Shown piece by piece: positions 16,868 through 23,814 of a stretch of DNA of 23,814 nt. Origin of the DNA: UBA7328 sp002471345 (lineage in GTDB: Bacteria; Bacteroidota; Bacteroidia; Chitinophagales; Saprospiraceae); the NCBI GenBank assembly GCA_964011275.1, contig CAXGOB010000074.1, positions 1 through 23,814 on the forward strand. Direction: 5' to 3'. Under the pieces are notes generated by a model, which was not told where the DNA came from, searched no databases, and saw only the letters and a list, made by a program, of their open reading frames with translations. Every line of letters starts with the position of its first letter. The stretch's first letter is position 1. Position numbers and translations under genes: made by a program.

Positions 16868-17815
16868 ATGAAACCAACTATATTAATCTTTTTAGGCATT
16901 CTTTGCTTAAGTTGTGGAACTCCAAAAAAATCGGATACTGCATCAGCAAAACCATTAATTGACAAAAGAATAGAAGCAATAACACTTTTAGGTGATACCC
17001 TATTCAGTTTACAACCTACCAATCTAGGCGCTATTGAAAAATATGAAAAGGCTAAGTCAGATTTCGATGCAGATCCTCAAAACATAGAAAATATAATCTG
17101 GTATGGAAGAAGAACAGCATATTTAGGAAGGTATCAAGATGCTATTGGGATCTATACAGAAGGTATTAAAATTCATCCTGATAATGCAAGATTATATCGA
17201 CACAGAGGTCATCGGTATATTTCTACAAGGCAGTATGACAATGCGATATCGGATTTCGAAAAAGCTGCTGAATTTATAATTGGAACTCCGAATCAAATTG
17301 AGGAAGATGGTATTCCCAATGCTCAGAATAAACCTATAAGCTCTTTACATGGTAATATCTACTATCATTTAGCATTAGCTTATTATCTGAAAAATGATCT
17401 CACAAATGCAGAGCGTGTCTTTCAAAAACGGATCACTACTCATCAGAATGATGACAACATAGTATCAGCTGGTCATTGGCATTATATGACACTGAGAAGA
17501 TTAGGTAAAGAACTAGATGCTGAGGCAATAATTTCGAATATCGAACCTGAGTTGGAGGTCATAGAGAATATGCATTATCACAATATTTGCTTGTTTTACA
17601 AAGGTGAGTTAGAGGAGGGTGACCTGACCATGACCCATAAGAATGGAAGTATCAATGAAGTCTTTCTCTATGGATTAGGAAATTGGTATTTGTATGAAAA
17701 AAAAGATTTAGAAACGGCTAAAAAGCATTTCACCAAGTTAATAGAAGAAGGGAATAAGGCGTCATTTGCTTATTTGGCAGCTGAGGCAGATTTGGAGCGT
17801 GGATTAGTGAATTAG
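16868..17815 (+). CDS. TPR-repeat lipoprotein
   Basis: The product is 315 residues. A lipoprotein signal (ILIFLGILCLSCGTPKK) puts the lipidated Cys at residue 16. Tetratricopeptide repeats start near residue 75 (WYGRRTAYLGRYQDAIGIYTEGIKIHPDN, continuing as RLYRHRGHRYISTRQYDNAI). A central region (YYHLALAYYLKNDLTNAERVF) and another repeat near the C-terminus follow. It is a protein-interaction scaffold in the periplasm or on the outer membrane. The partner is unknown. It is 59 bases after the dioxygenase-like gene on the same strand, and its end is convergent with the metal repressor (10 bases between). Confidence 0.88.
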   Translation: MKPTILIFLGILCLSCGTPKKSDTASAKPLIDKRIEAITLLGDTLFSLQPTNLGAIEKYEKAKSDFDADPQNIENIIWYGRRTAYLGRYQDAIGIYTEGIKIHPDNARLYRHRGHRYISTRQYDNAISDFEKAAEFIIGTPNQIEEDGIPNAQNKPISSLHGNIYYHLALAYYLKNDLTNAERVFQKRITTHQNDDNIVSAGHWHYMTLRRLGKELDAEAIISNIEPELEVIENMHYHNICLFYKGELEEGDLTMTHKNGSINEVFLYGLGNWYLYEKKDLETAKKHFTKLIEEGNKASFAYLAAEADLERGLVN

Positions 17816-17825
17816 TTCTCTTTAC

Positions 17826-18482
17826 TTAGTTCTTTTCTACCATTAAATGCAATGCCACAGAATGGCTTAAGTGAAGATTAGGTTGAGCTGTATAGGTAAT
17901 GGTCATGGAGTTGTCAAAAGGTTCTATTTCAGAGACAATAATTTCTGTCCCTAAAGTCAGATTTTTCTTGTTCAAAAAAAGCAATAATTCTGAAGAACTG
18001 TCTCTTATGGCTTTAAAAATCACCTCAGATTTTTCTGAAACGGTAGTCAGTGGTACATGGTTAGGTTTGCTGATATTTCCATCTTTGTCAGGTATAGGAG
18101 AGCCATGTGGATCCACTGTTGGAAAACCCATAAGTTCATTCATTCTATCAAAGAATTTGTCTGATTTAATATGTTCTAGCTCTTCAGCGATCTCGTGCAC
18201 TTCTTCCCATCCAAAACCCATGATTTGAGCTAAGAACATCTCTGATATTCTGTGCTTTCTGATCACTAATGCAGCGGCCTTTTTTCCTTCAGAAGTGATC
18301 TTTAGAGGTTTGTATTTGGTATATTCTATCCACCCTTTAGATCCTAGTTTTTTCACCATATCGTTTACTGTAGGCTTGCTGACCTGCATAGCCTTACCTA
18401 AATCTGTAAGTGTAATCTCAGAGTCTTTTTCGCTTAGAAAAAACAAAGCTTTGAGATAATTTTCCTTGATGACTGAGGACAT
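17826..18482 (-). CDS. DtxR/MntR-family metal-dependent transcriptional repressor
   Basis: The product is 218 residues, standard for the family. An N-terminal winged helix (SEKDSEITLTDLGKAMQVSK, then PTVNDMVKKLGSKGWIEYTKYK) binds DNA. The dimerisation domain has the metal-site helices RKHRISEMFLAQIMGF and WEEVHEIAEELEHIKSD, with the ExxH pattern of this family, then DPHGSPIP. The last 70 residues form an FeoA/SH3-like domain. With bound Mn(II) or Fe(II) it represses uptake genes. The adjacent divergent TonB receptor and the palindrome at 18527-18542 make that receptor the obvious target. Manganese and iron cannot be told apart from the sequence. Confidence 0.92.
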   Translation of the reverse strand: MSSVIKENYLKALFFLSEKDSEITLTDLGKAMQVSKPTVNDMVKKLGSKGWIEYTKYKPLKITSEGKKAAALVIRKHRISEMFLAQIMGFGWEEVHEIAEELEHIKSDKFFDRMNELMGFPTVDPHGSPIPDKDGNISKPNHVPLTTVSEKSEVIFKAIRDSSSELLLFLNKKNLTLGTEIIVSEIEPFDNSMTITYTAQPNLHLSHSVALHLMVEKN

Positions 18483-18498
18483 TTCAGTATTCTTTTCA

Positions 18499-18506
18499 CA
18501 AATTTA
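18499..18506 (-). promoter_or_regulatory. Bacteroidota -7 promoter element for the metal repressor gene
   Basis: The minus strand reads TAAATTTG, a perfect TAnnTTTG element, 17 bases upstream of the repressor ATG. I find no good -33 TTG at the usual distance. The neighbouring palindrome lies about 20 bases further upstream, where a repressor could influence this promoter too. Confidence 0.5.
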
Positions 18507-18526
18507 AAGATAATTCTAAAACTATT

Positions 18527-18542
18527 GTTAGATATATCTAAC
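18527..18542. promoter_or_regulatory. Perfect 16-base palindrome, likely operator of the DtxR/MntR-family repressor
   Basis: GTTAGATATATCTAAC is its own reverse complement. It has the TTAG...CTAA outer arms seen in DtxR, IdeR and MntR operators. It lies in the 68-base gap between the repressor gene and the TonB receptor gene and overlaps the receptor's TAACTTTG -7 element. A bound repressor would block receptor transcription directly. The site is seen directly in the sequence; the binding protein is inferred from context. Confidence 0.75.
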
Positions 18543-18546
18543 TTTG
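18539..18546 (+). promoter_or_regulatory. Bacteroidota -7 promoter element for the TonB-dependent receptor
   Basis: TAACTTTG is a perfect TAnnTTTG element ending 4 bases before the receptor ATG at 18551, so transcription would begin at or next to the start codon and the mRNA would be almost leaderless. It shares four bases with the palindrome. I do not see a good -33 element. Confidence 0.5.
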
Positions 18547-18550
18547 TGAC

Positions 18551-20884
18551 ATGAACTACATTTTTCTGACAAGGTTATTTCTTGTTGAATTGTTATTGAT
18601 CACGCTATCCATTATTTCTGCTGAGGGACTTTTCGGTCAGGGTGTGATCTCTGGTACTTCTTATGATGAAGAAGGGCCAATAGAGCTTTCAGCGATCGCT
18701 ATAGACGGTACTCATCTAGGTGCAATTACAAATATCAAAGGCCTTTATAAAATTAAAAATGTTCCGTATGGGATATATGCAGTCACGGCTTCATTTCTAG
18801 GATATGAGTCGGTCATGCAGAATGTCACCATAGATGAAGATAATACTGAAGTCAATTTAGATTTCCGTTTTACCGAGAAGACACTCATCTTGGATGCTAT
18901 AGTTGTCTCTGGCACAAAAACATTCAAAAGACAGACCAATTCTCCAGTAATAGTAAGTGTACTCAATAGTAAAGCCCTCGACAATGTACAAGCATGTAAT
19001 CTTTCTGAAGGACTTAAATTTCAACCTGGTCTTCGAGTAGAAACAGATTGTCAAACTTGTAACTATACTCAACTTAGAATGAATGGACTAGCAGGTGGGT
19101 ATTCACAAATATTGGTCAATGGTAGACCGATTTTTAGTCCCTTGACTGGCTTGTATGGTATGGAGCAACTTCCTGTGAATATGATAGAGCGTATTGAGGT
19201 GATAAGAGGAGGAGGATCTTCATTATATGGATCGAGTGCTATAGGAGGTACAGTAAATGTTATTACCAAAATACCTAAAAAGAATAGTTATGAGATTAAT
19301 TATAACTATCAGAATATTAATGGACAAACTTCTGATAATCAGCTTATGGCGAATGCAACTATCCTACAGGATAATAAAAATTCAGGGGTTTCATTTTTTC
19401 TAAATAGACGTGAAAGAGGACTTTATGATCATAATGAAGATAATTTTTCAGAGATTCCTTTAATAGAAAACACCTCTTTAGGTGTTAACGCATTTATTCT
19501 GCCTACAGATGACCAGAAACTTGAATTTAGTATAAGTCAACTCAATGAATATAGATATGGGGGAGAGATGGTTGACAAAGTTGCTTTTTTGACTCAACAG
19601 TCAGAAGAGAGAACCCATAATGTCTGGATGGTAAGTGCTGATTATCAAATTAATTTCAATAACAATAAGAGCTCATTCATTTCTTATTTAGCCTGGCAAA
19701 ATACATCAAGAGATCATTATACGGGCATCATCCCAGATGGAGGAATAGAACTACAAAACCATATAGAAAATCCACCTTATGGCATATCAAATGTCACCAC
19801 TTTTAATGGAGGCATTCAAATCAATCACCAAGTCAATAATTTTCTTTCTGGTACAAATGTCTTCACATTAGGAGCTGAATATGTTTATGATGAGGTATTC
19901 GACGAAATATCTTCTTACAATTATCTAATCGATCAGACTACTAAGGACTTTGGGTTGTTTTTGCAAAGTGATTGGGAGATTGTTCCGTCCATTTCTTTAT
20001 TATCAGGTGTGAGGATGGATAAGCATAACCTAGTGGAGTCTCCTATATTTAGTCCAAGAGCATCCCTGTTGTACAAGTACAAGGACTTTACGCAGTTTAG
20101 AATCAACTATGGAGCTGGATTTAGAGCTCCTCAATCTTTTGATACGGATCTACACATTGCTTTTGCAGGTGGTGGAATATCTAGGGTAGGTCTTTCTCCC
20201 GATTTGGAATCTGAAAAGTCTCAAAGTATAAGTGCTTCTGTCAATTTTGATAAACCTACCGAACATTTCATTGCAGGATTTACATTAGAGGGATTTTACA
20301 CAAGACTCAATCATGCATTTTATCTTGAACCAATAGGAGAAGATGCTTTTGGAGAACTTTTTGAAAAACGTAATGGACAAGGCGCTACTGTACAGGGAGT
20401 TACCTTAGAGCTTCGTGCTAATTTTGATAGGAAAGTCCAGCTAGAAAGTGGAATGACTATCCAATCTAGTAGATTTGATAATGCTGTGCAATATATAGAT
20501 GAGGTGGAAGGAATAAGAGAATTTATACGTACACCTGATGAGTATGGCTTTGCGACATTAAGCTTTACACCTAATAAAAGGGTGAATTTAAATTTAAACT
20601 ATGTCTTTACCGGCCCTATGAAAATTCCGCATTTTGGTGGAGCACCAAATCAGCTTAATGATGAGATCATTGTGTCAAATTCATTTACTGAATTAAGTGC
20701 CAAGTTTGGCTATATAATAAATCAAAAAGGATCAGGCCCAAAATTCGAAGTATATACAGGTATAAAGAATATAACCAATTCCTATCAGGACGAATTTGAT
20801 GTTGGAAAAAATAGAGATAGTAATTTTGTCTATGGTCCAGGTCAACCTCGTACTTTTTATGTTGGATTTAAAATCCGTAGTTAG
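18551..20884 (+). CDS. TonB-dependent outer membrane receptor, probably for iron, haem or a metal chelate
   Basis: The product is 777 residues. Residues 1-30 are a signal peptide. Residues about 32-112 are a CarboxypepD_reg-like domain (GVISGTSYDEEGPIELSAIA, then VTASFLGYE). The plug (about 120-235) has DCQTCNYTQLRMNGLAGGYS, a two-cysteine loop typical of the HmuR-like and siderophore-like receptor group, and RIEVIRGGGSSLYGSSAIGG. The 22-strand barrel follows and ends TFYVGFKIRS. It imports its ligand across the outer membrane using TonB energy. It is divergent from a DtxR/MntR-family repressor with a shared palindromic operator, which points to a metal-regulated substrate such as iron, manganese or a metal chelate. 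The start is the only Met before the signal peptide. Confidence 0.93.
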   Translation: MNYIFLTRLFLVELLLITLSIISAEGLFGQGVISGTSYDEEGPIELSAIAIDGTHLGAITNIKGLYKIKNVPYGIYAVTASFLGYESVMQNVTIDEDNTEVNLDFRFTEKTLILDAIVVSGTKTFKRQTNSPVIVSVLNSKALDNVQACNLSEGLKFQPGLRVETDCQTCNYTQLRMNGLAGGYSQILVNGRPIFSPLTGLYGMEQLPVNMIERIEVIRGGGSSLYGSSAIGGTVNVITKIPKKNSYEINYNYQNINGQTSDNQLMANATILQDNKNSGVSFFLNRRERGLYDHNEDNFSEIPLIENTSLGVNAFILPTDDQKLEFSISQLNEYRYGGEMVDKVAFLTQQSEERTHNVWMVSADYQINFNNNKSSFISYLAWQNTSRDHYTGIIPDGGIELQNHIENPPYGISNVTTFNGGIQINHQVNNFLSGTNVFTLGAEYVYDEVFDEISSYNYLIDQTTKDFGLFLQSDWEIVPSISLLSGVRMDKHNLVESPIFSPRASLLYKYKDFTQFRINYGAGFRAPQSFDTDLHIAFAGGGISRVGLSPDLESEKSQSISASVNFDKPTEHFIAGFTLEGFYTRLNHAFYLEPIGEDAFGELFEKRNGQGATVQGVTLELRANFDRKVQLESGMTIQSSRFDNAVQYIDEVEGIREFIRTPDEYGFATLSFTPNKRVNLNLNYVFTGPMKIPHFGGAPNQLNDEIIVSNSFTELSAKFGYIINQKGSGPKFEVYTGIKNITNSYQDEFDVGKNRDSNFVYGPGQPRTFYVGFKIRS

Positions 20885-20929
20885 TTTATACAGATCTAAC
20901 TGGTGTTATTAGATTAAATAATTGTAGGC

Positions 20930-22255
20930 TTAATCACATTGCATATCTCTTTTTGATATTTCATCATTATTTGGAAAGCAATATCCAGAAAGAATACTCT
21001 CAGGAGCGTATCTTTCCATGCTATTATCATGTAATGCATTTGTAAGGAAGTCAATCAAGTCTTTTCTTTCAATGTCGTTTAGTTCTCTAGGACTTAGTGC
21101 CACCATGAGGTCTGTAACATTTGGATTTTCAGACTTAGCTTTCAATTTAAAGTCGACTACTTCTTCTATGCTGTTTTTACTGCTACCATGGAAGAATGTC
21201 ACATAATCTTTAAGATTATAGAGCTGTGGAACTTTGAATTTGAACATGTCTTCTTCTTTACCTGTAAACATCCCGCGGCCTTGTATTCGGGCATCTTCCG
21301 CAGAAGTATTTAGACCTCCTATTTCGTACATATCTTGAGTACCTAAAGCAAAGAAATTCATTGCGCTGAATGAAGGACTATTATGACATGTAATACAACC
21401 GGCTTTTCCAAAGAAAATTAGGGCGCCATTTTTTTGACTTGCCGTCAGAGCCTTTTTATCACCTTTTAGATAGTTTTGAAACGGAGCTTCATTCGTCAAT
21501 ATAGTGCGTAAGTAGGCACCCATTGCAAAGCTTGCAGTTTTAGGAGAATACCTTTCCGATATTGGGATGTCTGGAAATGCTCTATCAAACAATTCTGCAT
21601 ATCCAAATTCGTAAAGCACCTTATCATTAATCGCCAAACGGTGTAAGTCAAATCCTTCAATATTCTGAGCCTCTAATCCTGCAAATCCTGTATGATTTAC
21701 TTCTGCAAATCCTGTCCATGATTCTTCAGTACCTACATTTTTATCATTCGCCCCAAATGTTCCACTCCAGAGAGTATTGGTGGTATAAGTAACATTCATG
21801 ACGGTCATTGGCCGGTTTCCTTGCGCATCAATTTCTGATTCTAGATAAGATGGAGATATGGTCCTATAACTTCCGTTTTCACCAAAACCTATTCCTCCAT
21901 CAGCAATACCCTGCATTCTCCCAGGTAAAAAACCTTTTGATGGAACATGACAACTAGAACATGAATAAGTCTCATAGGATTCAACTTTTTGAGACGATTG
22001 AGCTAGCCCCGTTTCAAAAAAAAGCATTTGCCCAAGTTTAATTTTTTCTATAGTTATTTTGTTATGAGGATCTTGATTTGGAAGCGATTCAAAATCATGA
22101 CTGGATGGCATAATGAAGTAGTCAATACTACCCGATTTTGACCAGTTTTTAATTGATTCTACTAATGCTCCATCTAGAGGTACGATTATATCCTTGCTGC
22201 AAGAGAAAATGAAAAGTACTATTACAGATAGGGTTAATAAAAGTTCTTTATTCAT
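20930..22255 (-). CDS. Di-haem cytochrome c peroxidase (CcP/MauG family) lipoprotein
   Basis: I start it at the ATG at 22255, because MNKELLLTLSVIVLFIFSCSKD is a lipoprotein signal; an upstream ATG at 22288 would add 11 residues in front of it. That gives 441 residues. Two haem c motifs are present: CSSCH (about residue 100) and CITCH (about residue 295), the pattern of bacterial di-haem peroxidases. Other family signatures are IKLGQMLFFETGLA, NRPMTVMNVTYTTNTLWSG, FKVPQLYNLKDYVTFFHG and a late helix with a DFLTNAL end. It reduces hydrogen peroxide in the periplasm with electrons from a cytochrome or copper protein. The long loop after the first haem is usual in Bacteroidota members. A near-perfect palindrome lies upstream of its start, and a Crp/Fnr regulator gene lies further upstream on the same strand. 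Confidence 0.93.
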   Translation of the reverse strand: MNKELLLTLSVIVLFIFSCSKDIIVPLDGALVESIKNWSKSGSIDYFIMPSSHDFESLPNQDPHNKITIEKIKLGQMLFFETGLAQSSQKVESYETYSCSSCHVPSKGFLPGRMQGIADGGIGFGENGSYRTISPSYLESEIDAQGNRPMTVMNVTYTTNTLWSGTFGANDKNVGTEESWTGFAEVNHTGFAGLEAQNIEGFDLHRLAINDKVLYEFGYAELFDRAFPDIPISERYSPKTASFAMGAYLRTILTNEAPFQNYLKGDKKALTASQKNGALIFFGKAGCITCHNSPSFSAMNFFALGTQDMYEIGGLNTSAEDARIQGRGMFTGKEEDMFKFKVPQLYNLKDYVTFFHGSSKNSIEEVVDFKLKAKSENPNVTDLMVALSPRELNDIERKDLIDFLTNALHDNSMERYAPESILSGYCFPNNDEISKRDMQCD

Positions 22256-22281
22256 AAGATATATATTGTAATTCAGCAATT

Positions 22282-22309
22282 TACACATTACGATATATTG
22301 TAATGTGTA
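22282..22309. promoter_or_regulatory. Near-perfect 28-base palindrome upstream of the peroxidase gene
   Basis: The arms TACACATTAC (22282-22291) and GTAATGTGTA (22300-22309) are perfect complements around GATATATT. The centre ATATAT is itself palindromic, so only one base pair of the 28-mer fails. The word ATATATTGTAAT occurs here at 22293 and again at 22261-22272, as if a half-site were repeated. The palindrome lies 26 to 54 bases before the peroxidase ATG at 22255. It is a good candidate operator for a dimeric regulator; the regulator is not identified. Confidence 0.6.
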
Positions 22310-22333
22310 TGAAATAAATTATTAACTGTGGTG

Positions 22334-22341
22334 CAAATCTA
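22334..22341 (-). promoter_or_regulatory. Possible -7 promoter element for the peroxidase gene
   Basis: The minus strand reads TAGATTTG, a perfect TAnnTTTG match, 78 bases upstream of the peroxidase ATG. If it is used, the 28-base palindrome would lie just downstream of the transcription start, within the leader. I see no clear -33 element. Confidence 0.4.
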
Positions 22342-22417
22342 GGAAGGTTGTAAAAGAGATTTCATGCTTAACAAAATCAAATAATATGTTATATAGCATG
22401 TTTTTATTTTGGTCAGT

Positions 22418-23137
22418 TCAGACTAGCTCACTTTCTCGTTGGAGGCGTTTTTTGTCCAAAATTTCTATTTGTTTTCTATGTATTCTTATGATACCATTTT
22501 TGCCAAAAGATGATAAATGTCGTATAGCATTGGCTTCACTCATATTCCCTAATAGAGCGAGGTCAGATCTTTTGAGATATACATCTAGATACCCTGATGA
22601 ATTAGTCCCAAAAACCTCATCAAGTTCTAGCAATGCATCTGCGAGCCTAGAAGACATTTGTTTCTTTGTGGCTATTAAAAGCCTTTTATTTGATCGGTGA
22701 AACTGTGATGATAGTGTAGAAAGTAATCGGTTGCTAAATGTCCTATTATTTGATATAAACCCTTGAACATCTTCATTCCTTAGTATACAAACCTTAGTAT
22801 CGTCTAAAGCAATGCAATTTGATTGATATGGAATCTGAGCTATATAGTCGGCTATGCCTAAAAAGGTTACTTCCTTGTGTAAATTTATAATAATAGAATT
22901 GCCAAAGTCATCTGACTTTGTTACCATTACTTTGCCTTGATTCAGACAAAACAACCCAGATGGGAACAATCCTTCCTTGAAAATATATTCACCTTTCTTA
23001 AAAATTATTTTTGATTTGTTACTATCGATTTTGTGACGAGCTTCGATATCCAATCCAGTAAGCAAAGGATTATGATTATTTGTACATGAATTACATTTTG
23101 TACTACACTCAGGAATACTGCATAATAAACCCTTCAA
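22418..23137 (-). CDS. Crp/Fnr-family transcriptional regulator with N-terminal cysteine cluster
   Basis: The product is 239 residues. Cys6, Cys11, Cys15 and Cys18 form a cluster in front of the cyclic-nucleotide-binding-like beta barrel (KIIFKKGEYIFKEGLFPSGL, then LNQGKVMVTKSDDFGNSIII). A dimerisation helix follows, then a Crp-type helix-turn-helix near residues 190-225 (LKRSDLALLGNMSEANAIRH). The cysteine spacing resembles but does not equal that of FNR (C-x2-C-x5-C), so oxygen or redox sensing by an Fe-S cluster is possible but not shown. The start is the TTG at 23137: an in-frame TAA lies upstream and there is no ATG before the cysteines. It is on the same strand as, and 162 bases before, the cytochrome c peroxidase, a plausible target. 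Confidence 0.85.
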   Translation of the reverse strand: MKGLLCSIPECSTKCNSCTNNHNPLLTGLDIEARHKIDSNKSKIIFKKGEYIFKEGLFPSGLFCLNQGKVMVTKSDDFGNSIIINLHKEVTFLGIADYIAQIPYQSNCIALDDTKVCILRNEDVQGFISNNRTFSNRLLSTLSSQFHRSNKRLLIATKKQMSSRLADALLELDEVFGTNSSGYLDVYLKRSDLALLGNMSEANAIRHLSSFGKNGIIRIHRKQIEILDKKRLQRESELV

Positions 23138-23179
23138 GACTCTGATTCTTTAATTTATACAAATAAGAAAGAAAGTTAG

Positions 23180-23230
23180 AATTATGCATAATTGGTTTTT
23201 GTGACCAATGTCATTGAAATGAATGATATT
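23180..23230. promoter_or_regulatory. Two palindromic sites upstream of the Crp/Fnr gene
   Basis: AATTATGCATAATT at 23180-23193 is a perfect 14-base palindrome. AATGTCATT and AATGATATT (23207-23215 and 23222-23230) form an inverted repeat with one mismatch. Both lie within 100 bases of the TTG start of the Crp/Fnr regulator, where autoregulatory or promoter sites would be expected. No exact FNR box (TTGAT-N4-ATCAA) is present. Confidence 0.35.
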
Positions 23231-23287
23231 GATTTCAGAATTACCAGAAAGTTAAGTCAGAATTTTTGACAGTGAATATTATACTTT

Positions 23288-23719
23288 ATGCATGGTGTTA
23301 AAAAAGAAAGGAAATCTTGTTCTCAAGATTTCCTTCTTCTAACCCAATGTAGAAAAGAGCTTGTCTTTAATATTGGGAAATCAGTAATGAATCGGAACTC
23401 TAAAATAACAATAATGACACTTTTGTCATTTTTTGAAAGAGCAATATTTCTGAATATTCACTTCTTCAGATTTCAATCAGATTTCATCAAATACCAGATG
23501 ATATGTAAAGAACATTTGGTAGAGGAAAAGGTTAATATTCTAATGTTTGATCAAAATTATTTATTAAATCAACTCCTTAATAAGGAAGAAAATCTACACT
23601 CACTCATTAAACCATTCACAAGTAAAACTCCAAAAATCAAAGTTTGTAATATTCAAGATCTACTTAAGGGTATTAAGTTTGTTCCAGCCACATTTTCATT
23701 TACTATCTTTCGAACATAG
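23288..23719 (+). CDS. Hypothetical protein, doubtful
   Basis: This open frame of 143 codons shows no family I recognise. The second half, from a Met at 23387, is richer in plausible helical sequence (TIMTLLSFFERAIFLNIHFF, then EEKVNILMFDQNYLLNQLL) and could be the real start, giving 110 residues. The first 33 codons lie over a terminator-like hairpin at 23308-23335 and look non-coding. There is no signal peptide, domain or conserved motif. It may be a small accessory gene, a remnant, or chance. No convincing frame exists on the opposite strand. Confidence 0.3.
   Translation: MHGVKKERKSCSQDFLLLTQCRKELVFNIGKSVMNRNSKITIMTLLSFFERAIFLNIHFFRFQSDFIKYQMICKEHLVEEKVNILMFDQNYLLNQLLNKEENLHSLIKPFTSKTPKIKVCNIQDLLKGIKFVPATFSFTIFRT
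23308..23335 (-). terminator. Hairpin with a minus-strand T tract, terminator-like
   Basis: AAGGAAATCTTG (23308-23319) pairs perfectly with CAAGATTTCCTT (23324-23335) around TTCT. On the minus strand the hairpin runs through CTTTC into a run of T (23301-23305), so it would end transcripts coming from the right. No minus-strand gene is visible to its right within the window, so the transcript it would end is unclear; it may instead act as an insulator or a stem in another RNA. Confidence 0.45.
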
Positions 23720-23734
23720 AAATTTATAGATCTT

Positions 23735-23814
23735 ATGATATCCACAATTGACTTTGGCGTAATTATAGCCTACTTCCTTATCATTTTTGGTTTTGCTTAT
23801 TGGATCACAGTCAG
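23735..23814 (+). CDS. Start of a probable sodium:solute symporter (SSS family), cut by window edge
   Basis: From the ATG at 23735 the frame is open to the end (26 codons). It reads MISTIDFGVIIAYFLIIFGF, then AYWITV. This is a short polar start followed by one long hydrophobic helix, the usual N-terminal pattern of SSS-family sodium:solute symporters in Bacteroidota (compare MxxxDxxVIxxYFxxxxGxxxW). The rest lies outside the window, so the substrate cannot be judged. Confidence 0.55.
   Translation, partial: MISTIDFGVIIAYFLIIFGFAYWITV

Noticed and set aside
20894..20914. Inverted repeat ATCTAA...TTAGAT between the convergent receptor and peroxidase genes, like the DtxR-family half-sites.
   Set aside because: Arms of only 6 AT-rich bases with no T tract, and downstream of both genes; too weak to call an operator or a terminator.
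22370..22385. FNR box upstream of the peroxidase (TTTGAT-like word on the minus strand).
   Set aside because: Only one half-site is present, with no matching ATCAA at the right distance.
1..23814. Mobile element, defence system, biosynthetic cluster or CRISPR array.
   Set aside because: No transposase, integrase, Cas, nuclease or synthase genes and no regularly spaced repeats are seen; the only direct repeats lie inside one surface-protein gene.

Overview
The window is AT-rich, gene-dense chromosomal DNA from a member of the Bacteroidota, probably a free-living and perhaps marine one. The evidence is a type IX secretion sorting tail on the hydrolase at 8930-10264, a TonB-dependent receptor with an N-terminal carboxypeptidase-regulatory-like domain, an IPTL-type C-terminal anchor, several lipoproteins, and TAnnTTTG promoter elements. 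I see no tRNA, rRNA, CRISPR array, insertion sequence or phage gene.

Left part (1-8910). A very large secreted modular protein runs off the left edge on the minus strand. It carries a PPC-like domain, at least five Ig-like repeats and a Kazal protease-inhibitor domain. A 397-base AT-rich gap separates it from a plus-strand series: a small secreted P-domain protein; a TPR sensor histidine kinase broken by a one-base frameshift; a small cysteine-containing membrane-anchored protein that ends at a strong terminator; a DUF4405/DUF2271-like membrane redox protein; an IPTL-CTERM surface protein, also broken by a one-base frameshift; and a NarL/LuxR response regulator. The regulator is the likely partner of the kinase.

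Middle part (8930-17815). A T9SS-exported alpha/beta hydrolase is divergent from a PQQ-dependent dehydrogenase lipoprotein with a built-in cytochrome c domain. An ECF sigma factor follows, overlapping by 4 bases a membrane protein that is probably its anti-sigma partner. Next come an uncharacterised lipoprotein with EF-hand-like and EExxHxxxH motifs, a monoamine oxidase-type flavoenzyme, an exported intradiol dioxygenase-like lipoprotein and a TPR lipoprotein.

Right part (17826-23814). A DtxR/MntR-family metal repressor is divergent from a TonB-dependent receptor. The 68-base gap between them holds a perfect 16-base palindrome overlapping a promoter element, a compact metal-uptake switch. Then, on the minus strand, come a di-haem cytochrome c peroxidase lipoprotein with a near-perfect 28-base palindrome before its start, and a Crp/Fnr regulator with an N-terminal cysteine cluster. 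The right edge holds a doubtful small ORF and the first 26 codons of a probable sodium:solute symporter.

No single wholly new system stands out. The best leads are the metal-responsive palindrome, the peroxidase palindrome, the two frameshifts (one exactly on a canonical slippery heptamer), the Kazal-containing adhesin-like protein, and the flavinylation-like motif in the membrane redox protein.
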